NCBI RefSeq assembly: GCF_030246945.1 | Contig: NZ_CP126742.1 | Coordinates: 2,914,001-2,978,000 of the forward strand | Origin: Microbacterium sp. zg-Y1090 | GTDB taxonomy: Bacteria; Actinomycetota; Actinomycetes; Actinomycetales; Microbacteriaceae | Direction of reading: 5' to 3' | Length of the DNA: 64,000 bases | Shown here: positions 37,145 to 46,051 of the stretch, piece by piece | Layout: every line of letters starts with the position of its first letter | Position numbering within the stretch: the first letter of the stretch is position 1 | Notes under the pieces: model-generated | What the model was told of the DNA's origin: nothing | The model's database searches: none | Seen by the model: only the letters and a program-made list of their open reading frames with translations | Translations under genes and position numbers: made by a program

Positions 37145-39184
37145 ATGAGATTCAACGCCCAACGACGGCAGACATCGCACCGCGCACGCGCTGCACTGGC
37201 CATCCCCTTCGCGGCGGTCCTCGCCGCGGGACTCATGGCCGGGCCGGCATATGCCGAGACCACCGATCCGCAGACCGACCCCTCTGCACCCGCTCCGTCG
37301 GCGACGCCTCAGCTGTCCGAGGCGGAGACCGAAACCGAAACCGGGGGCGGGAACGAAGCCGAGACCGAGACCGGCGCCGATGACGCGGTATCGGTGGCAT
37401 CCCACGCCACGCAGACCGTGCAGCGCAGCGCCGTGCCGACGAGGGCGACCGGGTTCCAGCTGCGGTATGCGTTCGCGCCCGGCGTGCAGCCTGCGAGCCC
37501 GCAGAACGAGTCCGACGTGGCCGCGGAAAAGGCATATGACTGGTCGGATGCCGGCATCCGCTACCTGGCGTGGGACTACCCCATGCCCGATGACGGCCAC
37601 CACGAGGTGACCTTCACCGCCCAGCTGATCGATTACGGAACGCTCACCGACTACACCGTCCGATACACCTCGACCGTGAACCGGACGGCCGGGTCGCTGA
37701 GCGTCGAAACGGACTGCGCCATCCTCCGAGACGGCGCACCGGTGGACTTCGAGAACGAGTCGCCTTTCGCCTGTGACGGGGCCTCGGCTCAGGGAGCATC
37801 GGGAGCCGTGATCGCCTCCGCGGACGTCGCGCTGCACAACTGGTCCACCATCACCGGCATCATCGACGTGCGCAATGCGGGGGACGGACCCGTCATCTCC
37901 CTTGCCGACGGCACCTTTTCCACCGCGAACCAGCAGAAGCGCATCGTGATGAACGGCGAGGCCTGGTACCCCGTCGCCGTGAGCGTGGAGGAGAAACGTG
38001 CTCTTCCCTACGCGACGATCCCCAACGGGGGAACTCTGACCTGGTCCGCCGCGCAGCAGAACTTCGGTCGCGAACAGTCCGAGCCCGACACCCACGCGCA
38101 GGCTTCCTTCGCCTACCGCATTTTGCTCGATGGCAAGGGAACCCCGTACTGGATCAGCGGCTGGGCGGAGAACTACAAGTACCTGTCGGGCAGCGAGCCC
38201 TCCGCCACCTGTTCGATCTACCTGGGCGACCCGAACACGACCGGTGTGCGCGTGCTGGAGAACACGCCGTTCACGTGCGAGCCCACCGGAATGAGCAAGC
38301 CGAACGTCCACACCGACGATGACACCACGTTCCAGGTGCGGATGGCCAGGGTGGACACGGTGGACAGCGACCAGGATGCCAGGAACAACGGCATCGTCGA
38401 CGCCTGTGGCGAGCATGGGAACGGCTGCATCCAGGCCATCGGTGAGCCGACGCTCGACACGGCCGAGGCAGGGAACCCGCGGACCATCGCCACCCAGCCA
38501 CACACGGCGGGTTCGGACGAGCCCCAGGAGTGGAAGTTCGAGCGCACCTGGTCGCAGGAGGTCACGGACTCCGTCGAGCAGACCTTCGGCATCAAGCTCA
38601 GCTACGAAGCAGAGTATGAGCCGATGCCGGGCGAGACCTTCAAGCAAGGAATCGAGTTGAGCTCCGAGACGAGCTACGGCTATGACCTCACCAAGGGGCT
38701 CGAATACTCGTTCTCGAGTTACCCGGAGATCCCGTTCGGCGCCGTCGGACGAATGGTGCAGTACGAGGCCTGGGACCTGTACACGGGTGAGCTGTACTTC
38801 TTCGGCGAGGGCGACTCGTGGTACCGCCTCACCGGGACCACCATCAAGATTCCGGTCGACGCCTCGATGTTCGGCGCCGAATCCCAGACGTTCGACGGAC
38901 ACGTGGATGCGCAGGAGGCCCCGGTGATCGGCGGCGTGGAGTTCCGCTGTTCGTGGAAGGAATCCGCGAGGGCGAACGTCCTCCTCCACAACTCGACCGT
39001 CGAGAAACTCACTCTGTGCGACATCCCCACGAGCTGGGGCGACGAGGTGCCCCGCATTCGAGGGCTCGACGTCGACCCCGACCTGCTCAAGGACGCCCGC
39101 GCGGTGCTCGCCGACGACCTCGCTGCGCTGAAAAAAGAACTCGACAAGCGCAAGAGCGAGCTCGCCGAACTGCGTCGGGGGTAG
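37145..39184 (+). CDS. large secreted protein, possible aerolysin-like pore-forming region
   Basis: A 679-residue secreted protein. The signal peptide ends at AYA (about 37), followed by a Thr/Glu-repeat acidic linker (ETETETGGGNEAETETG). Residues 100-450 are beta-rich with Trp/Tyr and three or four Cys pairs. Residues about 460-575 have long polar strands rich in alternating Ser/Thr/Glu/Tyr (TWSQEVTDSVEQTFGIKLSY, then ELSSETSYGYDLTKGLEYS, then GAVGRMVQYEAW), a layout like the insertion-loop region of ETX/MTX2-type toxins. The C-terminus (645-679) is a charged coiled coil. It is not matched to a named family by eye; an unrelated beta-sandwich is possible. An AGGGAAC site precedes the ATG. Confidence 0.7.
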   Translation: MRFNAQRRQTSHRARAALAIPFAAVLAAGLMAGPAYAETTDPQTDPSAPAPSATPQLSEAETETETGGGNEAETETGADDAVSVASHATQTVQRSAVPTRATGFQLRYAFAPGVQPASPQNESDVAAEKAYDWSDAGIRYLAWDYPMPDDGHHEVTFTAQLIDYGTLTDYTVRYTSTVNRTAGSLSVETDCAILRDGAPVDFENESPFACDGASAQGASGAVIASADVALHNWSTITGIIDVRNAGDGPVISLADGTFSTANQQKRIVMNGEAWYPVAVSVEEKRALPYATIPNGGTLTWSAAQQNFGREQSEPDTHAQASFAYRILLDGKGTPYWISGWAENYKYLSGSEPSATCSIYLGDPNTTGVRVLENTPFTCEPTGMSKPNVHTDDDTTFQVRMARVDTVDSDQDARNNGIVDACGEHGNGCIQAIGEPTLDTAEAGNPRTIATQPHTAGSDEPQEWKFERTWSQEVTDSVEQTFGIKLSYEAEYEPMPGETFKQGIELSSETSYGYDLTKGLEYSFSSYPEIPFGAVGRMVQYEAWDLYTGELYFFGEGDSWYRLTGTTIKIPVDASMFGAESQTFDGHVDAQEAPVIGGVEFRCSWKESARANVLLHNSTVEKLTLCDIPTSWGDEVPRIRGLDVDPDLLKDARAVLADDLAALKKELDKRKSELAELRRG

Positions 39185-39240
39185 CCCGGCGGAGGCCGTG
39201 ACGACCACCGTGCCCCGCCGCCACGTCTTCGGTGCCTCTG

Positions 39241-39281
39241 CAAGCCCCGCGATCCCGCCTTTCCAGGGTTCGCGGGGCTTG
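39241..39281 (+). terminator. terminator after the 37145 gene
   Basis: CAAGCCCCGCGATCCC and GGGTTCGCGGGGCTTG form a 16-bp stem with one mismatch around a 9-nt loop, 57 nt after the stop. The rest of 39185-39489 holds no gene. Confidence 0.85.
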
Positions 39282-39489
39282 ACGGCACGCTGATATCCCT
39301 CCGACCCTCCGTCCCTTTGCGTTTGCGCACGCGCCGAGCGGGTGACACCGGTGGAGGTGCGGAGAGAAGTCGGGGTGTGCTGCAGGTCGCGGTAGAGTGG
39401 TGGAACGGCTCTCCTCCCGAGAGCCGCGTGTGCACTAACGTGTGCACCAGGCCATTCCGGGATCGCCCGTCGCGTTCCTCACCGGCCAC

Positions 39490-39560
39490 GGGGCTGTAGT
39501 TCAATGGCAGAACTTCTGCTTCCCAAGCAGACAGCGCGGGTTCGATTCCCGTCAGCCCCT
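39490..39560 (+). tRNA. tRNA-Gly (CCC)
   Basis: A 71-nt cloverleaf: acceptor GGGGCTG/CAGCCCC, D-arm GTTC/GAAC, anticodon stem TCTGC/GCAGA with loop TTCCCAA giving anticodon CCC, T-arm GCGGGTTCGATTCCCGT. CCA follows directly at 39561-39563, so it is encoded, unlike in the three tRNAs near 9.7 kb. It sits at the left side of the adhesin islet. Confidence 0.95.
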
Positions 39561-39592
39561 CCAGTTGTGACTTCCAGACCCAGGCTGGACTT

Positions 39593-39614
39593 TCCAGACC
39601 TCGTTCGGACCGGT
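39593..39614. repeat. 22-bp direct repeat, left copy
   Basis: TCCAGACCTCGTTCGGACC then GGT; the same 22 bp with one difference recur at 42674-42695. The left copy is 33 bp after tRNA-Gly. The two copies bracket the wall-anchored protein gene. Confidence 0.7.
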
Positions 39615-39776
39615 TAGCTCTCGGCTTCTGCGAAGAGCTCTTGCCGGCGGATACCCCGTGCGGCCGCGAGACCAGCCCCGCATCGCCACGCTCCCCCGAC
39701 CTTGACTCGTGGGTGATCGCCCTCTGGGCCAGCACGATTGCGGGCGAGCATCCGCTTCTGGATAGGGTTCGAAGTG

Positions 39777-42398
39777 ATGATGTTCTCGCGTGTTTCCCGT
39801 ATCCGTCCACATCACACCGCTCGAGGTCTCGCGGTGCTGCTCAGCGCCACGCTGATGTCGACGCTGACCGTCCTGGCCCCGGTCGCGGCGCACGCGGACG
39901 CGGACGGCCTGGCCGCCTCACCGGAGATCACCACGGTTCGATTCACCGACCCGGCGGGTGTGGACTGGACGCCGCCGGCCGGAGTGCGGCGGGTGTCCGT
40001 GACGATGGCCGGCGGTTCCGGCGGCGACATCGTCCGGGAGGGGCAGTCCGCCCCTGGGAGCGGACGGGCCGGGCAGCTGGAGTTCGACCTGGATGTCACC
40101 CCCGGTGAGACGCTCCGTCTCTACGGTGCGACACGCGGCGGCGCGCCGCATACGCAGACCCCGGGCATCGGCTACCTGAACGGCGGATCGGGGGGCAGCC
40201 CGGCCGGCGGCGCGCTGCACGGTGGCGGCGGCGGTGGCGCGGCCGCCGTCCTGCGCGGCACAAACCTGATCGCGGTCGCCGGCGGCGGGGGTGGTGTCGG
40301 CGGTGCTTTGAAAACGGCTCCGACGATCCCGCAGCCGCGCCCCTGGCGGTTCGGTGGCGCTGGCGGCTGGGGCACGAGCGGCGCCGACCTGGCCGGTGAA
40401 GACGGCACCTTCGGGTACCACCCGGGCAAGGGCGGTGCACCTGGCACACAGACCGGCACGTCCGGTACGAACGGGTCCAATGCCGCCCGGCTCACTGCGT
40501 CCGGCGGTGGCGGTGGCGGTGGCGCTGGTTGGCCCTCCGGGACCGGAGGCCAGTCCGGCAAGAAGTTCCTGTCTGCGAGTGTCGGCGGTGGCGGTGCCGG
40601 CGGCACCAGCTACACCAATCCCGACGCGGAGAACGTCCGCCTGCTCACCTCCGTGAACAGCGACGGCTACGTCGAAATCAGCTACCAGAACCCGGTCCAG
40701 CTGACCCTCACGGCGCCGACCCTGTTCCTGGCGGGTGTGCCGCAGGAAGCAGAGGTGACCGTCACCGGCGCGAACGGACTCGTGCCCTCCCCCGGTACGG
40801 TCATGTTCACCGCCGACAACACCTTCGTCGGCCGCGACAGCACCGTGAATGGCCGGGTCGATTTCCGGTTCTCTCTCGCGCAGGGCCGCCACACCCTGAA
40901 GGCCGAGTTCACCTCCCGCGACCGAACGCAGCGCGCCAGCGCAACCCTCGACGTGATCGTCGGCCCCGGCCCCGCACACTCCCTCACCATCCTCGACCAG
41001 CTGCCGCTGCGGGTTCCCACCGCGAGCACCGTCACCGTCGCCGGTACCGTCACCACGGATGGCGCCGCACTACGCGGCGGGGAACCCATCACCGTCGCCG
41101 TCAACGGACACGACACCGCCGGCACCGTCGACGCGGCAGGACGATTCAGCATCCCCGTCACCGCGCCCAGCAGCATCGGAGCGTTCACCGTGCAGGCCAC
41201 GTTCGCGGGCACGACGAACATCGCCGCCTCCGCGAGCGCCCCCGTCCGGATGGAAGCGTACGACGACCAAGCCGTCGTCACCCTCACCCCCACCGCGACG
41301 ACCGCGGTGTACGGTGAGCCGCTCGCCGCAGCGGTGACCGTTCGCCCCGCAGACGGCGCCGGTGTCCCCGCCACCGGCATCGTGCTGCTCACCGACGGCA
41401 CGCAACACATCGCGACGGCCACCCTCGACCAGGCCGGAACTGCAGCATTCAGCGACCTGAAACTGCCGACCGGCGTGACGCAGCTCACCGCCATGTACGG
41501 CGGCGACGAGGTGTACAACGGCGCCGACTCCGCCCCCGCCACCATCACCGTCACCACCGCTGCCACGTCCACCCAGCTCACCGCGGTGAGCGCATCCGGC
41601 CGTGCCGGCGACCCCGTCGAACTCGACGTGGCGGTTGCCGCTGACACCCGCAGCCGCCTCGAACCGGCCGGGCAGGTGGAAATCCTCCGCGACGGCGAGG
41701 TGGTTGCCGTTCTCTCCCCCGGCGATGACACCGACCCCACCCCGTACGACGGCGTGAGCAGGTTCCACACCGAACTGACCGGGACGGCTGCGGGGACCCA
41801 CGCGTTCACGGCCCGGTACCTGCCCGCCGCGGGCTTCGCGGCCTCCGCCTCCGCTGCGCAGACGGTCACGCTCACTGCCCACGCAACCCGGCTAGAAGCC
41901 ACCCCGGCCGAAGTCACGATTACCGCTGGCGACACCGCAACGCTCCACGCGCAGGTCACCGCGCATGCGGTCGGCCCGCTGCCGCCGCTGGATGGCGCGG
42001 TCTCTGCCACTCTCGGCGGAGATGTGATCGGCGCCCCCGGCACCGTCGACCCGAACACCGGGACGGCGGACGTGCACCTGACCGGCCTGCCCGTGGGCAC
42101 CCACTCGGTGCTGCTCACATTCCACCCGGATGGCGTGGACTATGCGGACGCCACCGCGCGCGTCACCGTCACGGTGGCCCCGAACGTTCCCACACCAGCG
42201 GACGGCGGCGACACACCGGCAGCCGGTGGCGACACACCGGCAGCCGGCGGCGAGGGCGGCGGGGGCGGCGCTGACCGACACCAGGCACTAGCGGTATCCG
42301 GGCAGTCCGCGAGTGCGTGGCTCACACCGTTGCTCACCGCGGGGCTGCTCACCACCGCTGGCGTGCTGCTCCTGTTCCGCCGGCGCACCCGATACTGA
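39777..42398 (+). CDS. wall-anchored glycine-rich and Ig-repeat surface protein
   Basis: An 873-residue surface protein. Signal peptide to AHA at about residue 40; a glycine-rich domain (about 50-300; PAGVRRVSVTMAGGSGG, then long GGGGG runs); about five Ig-like repeats (about 305-790), each near 90 residues with AEVTVTG / GTVMFTADN-type strands; a linker with GGDTPAA repeated; then LAVSGQ, a hydrophobic helix and RRRTRY. The end is a sortase-type signal with an unusual LAxSG motif. The start is the ATG pair at 39777/39780; the frame upstream opens only with TTG. Probably adhesion or surface structure. It sits between the two 22-bp repeats. Confidence 0.85.
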   Translation: MMFSRVSRIRPHHTARGLAVLLSATLMSTLTVLAPVAAHADADGLAASPEITTVRFTDPAGVDWTPPAGVRRVSVTMAGGSGGDIVREGQSAPGSGRAGQLEFDLDVTPGETLRLYGATRGGAPHTQTPGIGYLNGGSGGSPAGGALHGGGGGGAAAVLRGTNLIAVAGGGGGVGGALKTAPTIPQPRPWRFGGAGGWGTSGADLAGEDGTFGYHPGKGGAPGTQTGTSGTNGSNAARLTASGGGGGGGAGWPSGTGGQSGKKFLSASVGGGGAGGTSYTNPDAENVRLLTSVNSDGYVEISYQNPVQLTLTAPTLFLAGVPQEAEVTVTGANGLVPSPGTVMFTADNTFVGRDSTVNGRVDFRFSLAQGRHTLKAEFTSRDRTQRASATLDVIVGPGPAHSLTILDQLPLRVPTASTVTVAGTVTTDGAALRGGEPITVAVNGHDTAGTVDAAGRFSIPVTAPSSIGAFTVQATFAGTTNIAASASAPVRMEAYDDQAVVTLTPTATTAVYGEPLAAAVTVRPADGAGVPATGIVLLTDGTQHIATATLDQAGTAAFSDLKLPTGVTQLTAMYGGDEVYNGADSAPATITVTTAATSTQLTAVSASGRAGDPVELDVAVAADTRSRLEPAGQVEILRDGEVVAVLSPGDDTDPTPYDGVSRFHTELTGTAAGTHAFTARYLPAAGFAASASAAQTVTLTAHATRLEATPAEVTITAGDTATLHAQVTAHAVGPLPPLDGAVSATLGGDVIGAPGTVDPNTGTADVHLTGLPVGTHSVLLTFHPDGVDYADATARVTVTVAPNVPTPADGGDTPAAGGDTPAAGGEGGGGGADRHQALAVSGQSASAWLTPLLTAGLLTTAGVLLLFRRRTRY

Positions 42399-42935
42399 CG
42401 GCACACGGGGTGGACGAGCGAAGGTTTCCCCGCCCCGAAATGCGGTACTACGCGAACTGTTCCTGCTCAGCTGTTCGTCGTGGCTTCGCGACGCGTGGGC
42501 GCACGCCAACGGAATCGAGAACAAGCCGGCGGTGAAGTACCCGTCGCGTCCAGCCAGCGAACGCTGGAACGACGGCCGCGTTTGTCTGAACGAGCTTCAG
42601 AACGCGCGCGGTCGACTGCCTACTGAAACCGCGGATTCATCAGTCCGATCTGGGTACGAATCCGGCAAGGCAGTCCAGAGCTCGTTCGGACCGGTGGTCG
42701 GGCACGGAGGCGCGCGGCTTGGCGGGAACATCAGCGGGCGGCCGGCCGTCAGATACGAGGGCCATCCCGCCGCGCCCGAAGAACCCGATCTCCACGCCGA
42801 CCACGCGAACGATGGCGTAACCGGGTGCTCCCCGGCCACGTCAGCCGCGATGAGGCATGTCACCGCACCCCGTGAGGAGGGGAGCCACGCGGCGCCGCCC
42901 TTCACCCAGGAGGCGACGAAGGGAAGGATGGCGGG
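42399..42935. other. gene-poor region after the surface protein
   Basis: A 537-bp stretch with a lower GC content than its neighbours in its first half (around 42440-42660). A plus-strand frame runs through it but starts inside the surface-protein gene and ends inside the nuclease gene, with no ribosome site. No known protein fragment was recognised. It holds the right copy of the 22-bp repeat. It may be leftover DNA at the edge of an inserted segment. Confidence 0.5.
42674..42695. repeat. 22-bp direct repeat, right copy
   Basis: Differs from the left copy (39593-39614) at one base (TCCAGAG in place of TCCAGAC). The distance between copies is 3,081 bp. Confidence 0.7.
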
Positions 42936-43715
42936 ATGGACGCCGGCTACGACCCCCTGTTCCTCGGCCCCGCCGTGCCGCTGCCGACAACTGGGCGACC
43001 TACCGTGCGCCTGGACTACCCGCGCTTCACGGTCGAGCTCGATCCCGAACGCCGGCTGGCCGCGATCACCGCGGTGAACATCGACGGCGCCGCCCTGCGC
43101 GACCTGCCGCGGACGGGCGAGTGGCGGCTCGACGAGAGGGTGCCCTCCTCGCAGCAGGCCGGTCCCGCGATCTACGCCGGGAACGACCTCGACCGTGGGC
43201 ACCTCGTGCGCCGCCGTGACCCGGGCTGGGGCGACGCCGACATCGCCCGCGCCGCCACCGAGGCCACCTTCCGCTACCCGAACGCCGCGCCGCAGGCCTC
43301 CGGATTCAATCAGTCGAAGGAACTCTGGCTCGGCCTCGAGGACCACGTGCTGGAGTACGCGCAGGCCACCGACCAGCGACTGTCGGTGTTCACCGCACCG
43401 GTGCTGGCCGACGACGATCCGCCGTATCGCGGCATCCGCATTCCGCTGCGGTTCTGGAAGGTCGCGGCGTGGCTCTCCCCGGCGGGCTTGGCTGCGACCG
43501 GCTTCATCCTCGACCAGAGCGAGCTGGTCGACACGCGCACCGGCGCCGTGGCGTCGCCACCGCTCGGCGGGTTCCGCACGTTCCAGGTGCCCATCGACCG
43601 CATCGCGGAGGTGACGGGCCTCGACTGGGGAGCCCTGCCCGACGCGGATGTGCTCCGCGGCCAGGGAGTCACTGCTGCCCGCCCGCTCGAGGACCCGAGC
43701 GACATCGTGCTCTGA
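42936..43715 (+). CDS. DNA/RNA non-specific endonuclease (NUC1/NucA type)
   Basis: A 259-residue beta-beta-alpha-metal nuclease. The catalytic DRGH is at about residues 86-89 (NDLDRGHLVRR), the metal-binding Asn is in FNQSKELWLGLEDHV (about 125) and the FTAPVL and VPIDRIAEVTGLDW segments fit the family. No signal peptide is seen, so the enzyme is cytosolic unless exported otherwise, which is odd for a non-specific nuclease. No inhibitor gene of the NuiA type is adjacent. GAAGGGAAGG precedes the ATG. Confidence 0.9.
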   Translation: MDAGYDPLFLGPAVPLPTTGRPTVRLDYPRFTVELDPERRLAAITAVNIDGAALRDLPRTGEWRLDERVPSSQQAGPAIYAGNDLDRGHLVRRRDPGWGDADIARAATEATFRYPNAAPQASGFNQSKELWLGLEDHVLEYAQATDQRLSVFTAPVLADDDPPYRGIRIPLRFWKVAAWLSPAGLAATGFILDQSELVDTRTGAVASPPLGGFRTFQVPIDRIAEVTGLDWGALPDADVLRGQGVTAARPLEDPSDIVL

Positions 43716-43748
43716 CGCGGCGCGGGATGCCGGTGGCGGGCGACCCTG

Positions 43749-44201
43749 CTAGGAGCAGACGGCCGCGAGTTCGTCAGCCGACTCCCGCACGTCCTGGGTG
43801 TCGTCCACGAGGTCGTCGTTGATCTCGGCGAGGAGGGGCGCGTCATCGGCGGCCGCCTGCATCTGGTCGATCAGCAGGCCGACCTCCTTCATGTCCTCGG
43901 TCAGGTCATCGAGCTCGTCGCGCACCCGCTCGTTCGTGACCGTCGCGAGCGAGGCGTCGAGGTCGTCCGTGGCTGAGCGGATCGTCTCGGACGCCCCGGC
44001 GTAGTCCTCGTCGTCGATGCGCGAGAGCGCCTCGGTCAGCGCGCCGTCGGCGTCCTCGGCTGCGGGCACCGCGATATCGCATGCCTCGGGCACCGACTGG
44101 TCGGGCAGCCGCGTCGCCCCATCGGTCGACCCGCCTGCGGCGCAGCCCGAGACGGTGAGCAGGATGAGGGCCGCAAGGGCGCCGGTCGTGGTCTTGCGCA
44201 T
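43749..44201 (-). CDS. small predicted lipoprotein
   Basis: A 150-residue lipoprotein of unknown function. The signal peptide ends in VSGCAAGG (Cys about 19). The mature part is highly acidic and probably helical, with Asp/Glu-rich runs (DDLTEDMKEVG, INDDLVDDTQD) and only two further Cys residues, one close to each end (EACD and AAVCS), which may form a disulfide. The start is the ATG before RKTTTG; the upstream frame is arginine-rich noise. It converges with the nuclease gene 33 nt away. Confidence 0.8.
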   Translation of the reverse strand: MRKTTTGALAALILLTVSGCAAGGSTDGATRLPDQSVPEACDIAVPAAEDADGALTEALSRIDDEDYAGASETIRSATDDLDASLATVTNERVRDELDDLTEDMKEVGLLIDQMQAAADDAPLLAEINDDLVDDTQDVRESADELAAVCS

Positions 44202-44311
44202 GGTGTTCCCCCTGGCGTTCCGGTGTGTTGGCCGCCACGGTACGTCCCGACCGCGCACGACGCCAGGCCCTCGCCGACGCCGCGCGGGGCCCCGCGCCAT
44301 CCCCCGGTCGG

Positions 44312-44323
44312 TAACGTGACAGC
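44312..44323 (+). promoter_or_regulatory. leaderless -10 box for the ThuA-like gene
   Basis: TAACGT (44312-44317) ends 6 nt before the ATG at 44324. Confidence 0.5.
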
Positions 44324-44998
44324 ATGAGCCCGCTCGCCCACCCCACCGCCGTCATCGCCAGCGGGAGCGGCCGATACGCCGACCCGTGGCATCCGTTCCC
44401 CCGCACGAGCGCGCTGTTGGCCGACACTCTGCGCGCGGCCGGATTCCAGGTCGTCGTCGACGACGACGTGGATGCCGCGATGACCCGGCTCGACGATGCA
44501 GCGCTGCTGGTGGTCAACGCCGGCGACCCCTGGCGCGATGACGCCTCCCGCACGAACCGCCCCCCGGCGGCCTCGGTGACCGGTCTCGATCAGGCCCTCG
44601 CGCGCGGAATCGGCGTGCTCGCGATGCACCTGTCGGTCGGCTCCCTCCGCGACTACCCGTCGTGGGCGCCCGCGATCGGAGGCATGTGGATCCCCGGGGC
44701 GTCGTGGCATCCGGAGATCGCCGATGTCGAGATCACCGGCGGCACGCTTCCCGACGGGACCCCCGCCGACGACTTCACCGTGTTCGACGAGCGTTACTGC
44801 CGCCTGCAGCAGCTGGGCGAGCGCTCGGTCGTCGCGACGCACGTCACCGACGGCGAGCGGATGCCGACGGCCTGGGTGCGCACCTACGGCGCGGCCCGCG
44901 TGGCCGTCGACACCCTCGGACACGACGAGCGGTCGTACGACTCGGCGGGACACCGCCGGCTCATCGGCACCCTCGCCCGCTGGGCCGCCGGCGCCTGA
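44324..44998 (+). CDS. ThuA-like domain protein
   Basis: A 224-residue protein of the ThuA/class I glutamine-amidotransferase-like fold. VIASGSGRYADPWHPFPRTS opens the domain; LLVVNAGDPWR, GIGVLAMHLSVGSLRDYP and the metal/ligand pattern PGASWHPEIADVEIT follow, with TAWVRTYGAARVAVDTLGHDE near the end. ThuA proteins are linked to trehalose and other sugar catabolism, but their reaction is not established. It is a lone gene followed by a strong terminator. Confidence 0.82.
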   Translation: MSPLAHPTAVIASGSGRYADPWHPFPRTSALLADTLRAAGFQVVVDDDVDAAMTRLDDAALLVVNAGDPWRDDASRTNRPPAASVTGLDQALARGIGVLAMHLSVGSLRDYPSWAPAIGGMWIPGASWHPEIADVEITGGTLPDGTPADDFTVFDERYCRLQQLGERSVVATHVTDGERMPTAWVRTYGAARVAVDTLGHDERSYDSAGHRRLIGTLARWAAGA

Positions 44999-45011
44999 GG
45001 CCACGACGACA

Positions 45012-45042
45012 CGGAGGGCGCCTCGCGGTGAGGCGCCCTCCG
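45012..45042. terminator. bidirectional terminator
   Basis: CGGAGGGCGCCTC and its complement, a perfect 13-bp stem with loop gcggt, extended by a partial outer stem of cgaca/tgtcg. It lies between the convergent ThuA-like and SDR genes. Confidence 0.85.
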
Positions 45043-45058
45043 TCGTGTCGCGGAGCGA

Positions 45059-45937
45059 CTAGAGGTGCTTGCCGCCGGTGACCGGAAGCACGGCTCCCGA
45101 CGTGAACGAGCCGTCCTCGGAGGCGAGGTAGACGTAGGCGCCGGCGAGCTCCGCCGGCTGGCCGGCACGGCCCAGCGGCGTGTCCTGGCCGAACTCCGCC
45201 AGACGCTCCGCGTCCCAGCCGGTGGCGGGAATGAGCGGCGTCCAGATCGGGCCGGGCGCGACGGCGTTCACGCGGATGCCGCGCGGGCCCAGCTCCTCCG
45301 CCATCGCCTGCACGAAGGCGACCTGAGCCGCCTTGGTCATGGCGTAGTCCACCAGCGAGGGCGACGGGCTGTATGCCTGCACGGATGCGGTGACGATGAG
45401 CGACGCGCCCGGCTGCAGGTGCGGCACGGCGGCACGGGCGGTCCACAGCATGCCGTAGAGGTTCGTGCGGAAGACGCGGTCGAACCCCTCGGTGGGGAGG
45501 TTCTCGATGCCGTCGCGGTCCTTCTGATACGCCGCGTTGAGCACGACGATGTCGAGACCGCCGAGTTGCTCGACGGTGTCGGCGACGATGCTCGTCGCGA
45601 AGGACTCGTCGCGGATGTCGCCGGGCAGCGCGACGGCGGTGCGGCCGGCCTCGCGGATCAAGGCGACCGTGTCGTCGGCGTCGTCCTGCTCCTCGGGCAG
45701 GTACACGATGGCGACGTCGGCGCCCTCACGGGCGTAGGCGATGGCGACCGCCCGCCCGATTCCCGAGTCGCCGCCGGTGATGAGGGCGCGGCGTCCTTCG
45801 AGCCGGCCGCTGCCCCGGTAGCTCTTCTCGCCGTGATCGGGTTCGGGCATGGTGTCGTCGGTGAGACCGGGCTGTTCCTGCTGCTGCGCGGTGAACTCGT
45901 CGTCGTGGTGCTTCTCGCGCGGATCCTGGATGGTCAT
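45059..45937 (-). CDS. SDR family oxidoreductase, stress-type (YhdF/YdaD-like)
   Basis: A 292-residue SDR with a 45-residue charged N-terminal extension (EFTAQQQEQPGLTDDTMPEPDHGEK) typical of general-stress SDRs. NADP motif TGGDSGIGRA, NAAYQ, catalytic Tyr-Lys in YAMTK and the ending GAVLPVTGGKHL are present. The substrate is unknown. A GGAAGGAG ribosome site precedes the ATG. Confidence 0.9.
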   Translation of the reverse strand: MTIQDPREKHHDDEFTAQQQEQPGLTDDTMPEPDHGEKSYRGSGRLEGRRALITGGDSGIGRAVAIAYAREGADVAIVYLPEEQDDADDTVALIREAGRTAVALPGDIRDESFATSIVADTVEQLGGLDIVVLNAAYQKDRDGIENLPTEGFDRVFRTNLYGMLWTARAAVPHLQPGASLIVTASVQAYSPSPSLVDYAMTKAAQVAFVQAMAEELGPRGIRVNAVAPGPIWTPLIPATGWDAERLAEFGQDTPLGRAGQPAELAGAYVYLASEDGSFTSGAVLPVTGGKHL

Positions 45938-46051
45938 GGGGCTCCTTCCGTTGCCTGACCATCGACACTGCCGAACTCGGCGAACGGCGAGAAGGGGCTT
46001 GACACCCTCAGCCCGGAGACGGGAAGCGGTTGTCCGCGCGCGCGAGCGGAC

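Noticed and set aside
38719..39810. Minus-strand frame containing GIEPALSAWEAEVLPL
   Set aside because: This peptide is tRNA-Gly read as protein, a known annotation artefact; the rest is antisense to the secreted-protein gene.
39490..42695. Integrated prophage or ICE at tRNA-Gly
   Set aside because: No integrase, phage or conjugation gene is present and the tRNA 3' end is not duplicated at the right side; only the 22-bp repeat pair remains as a hint.
42313..43077. A 254-codon plus-strand frame bridging the surface protein and the nuclease
   Set aside because: It begins inside one gene, ends inside another, has no ribosome site and shows no family match.
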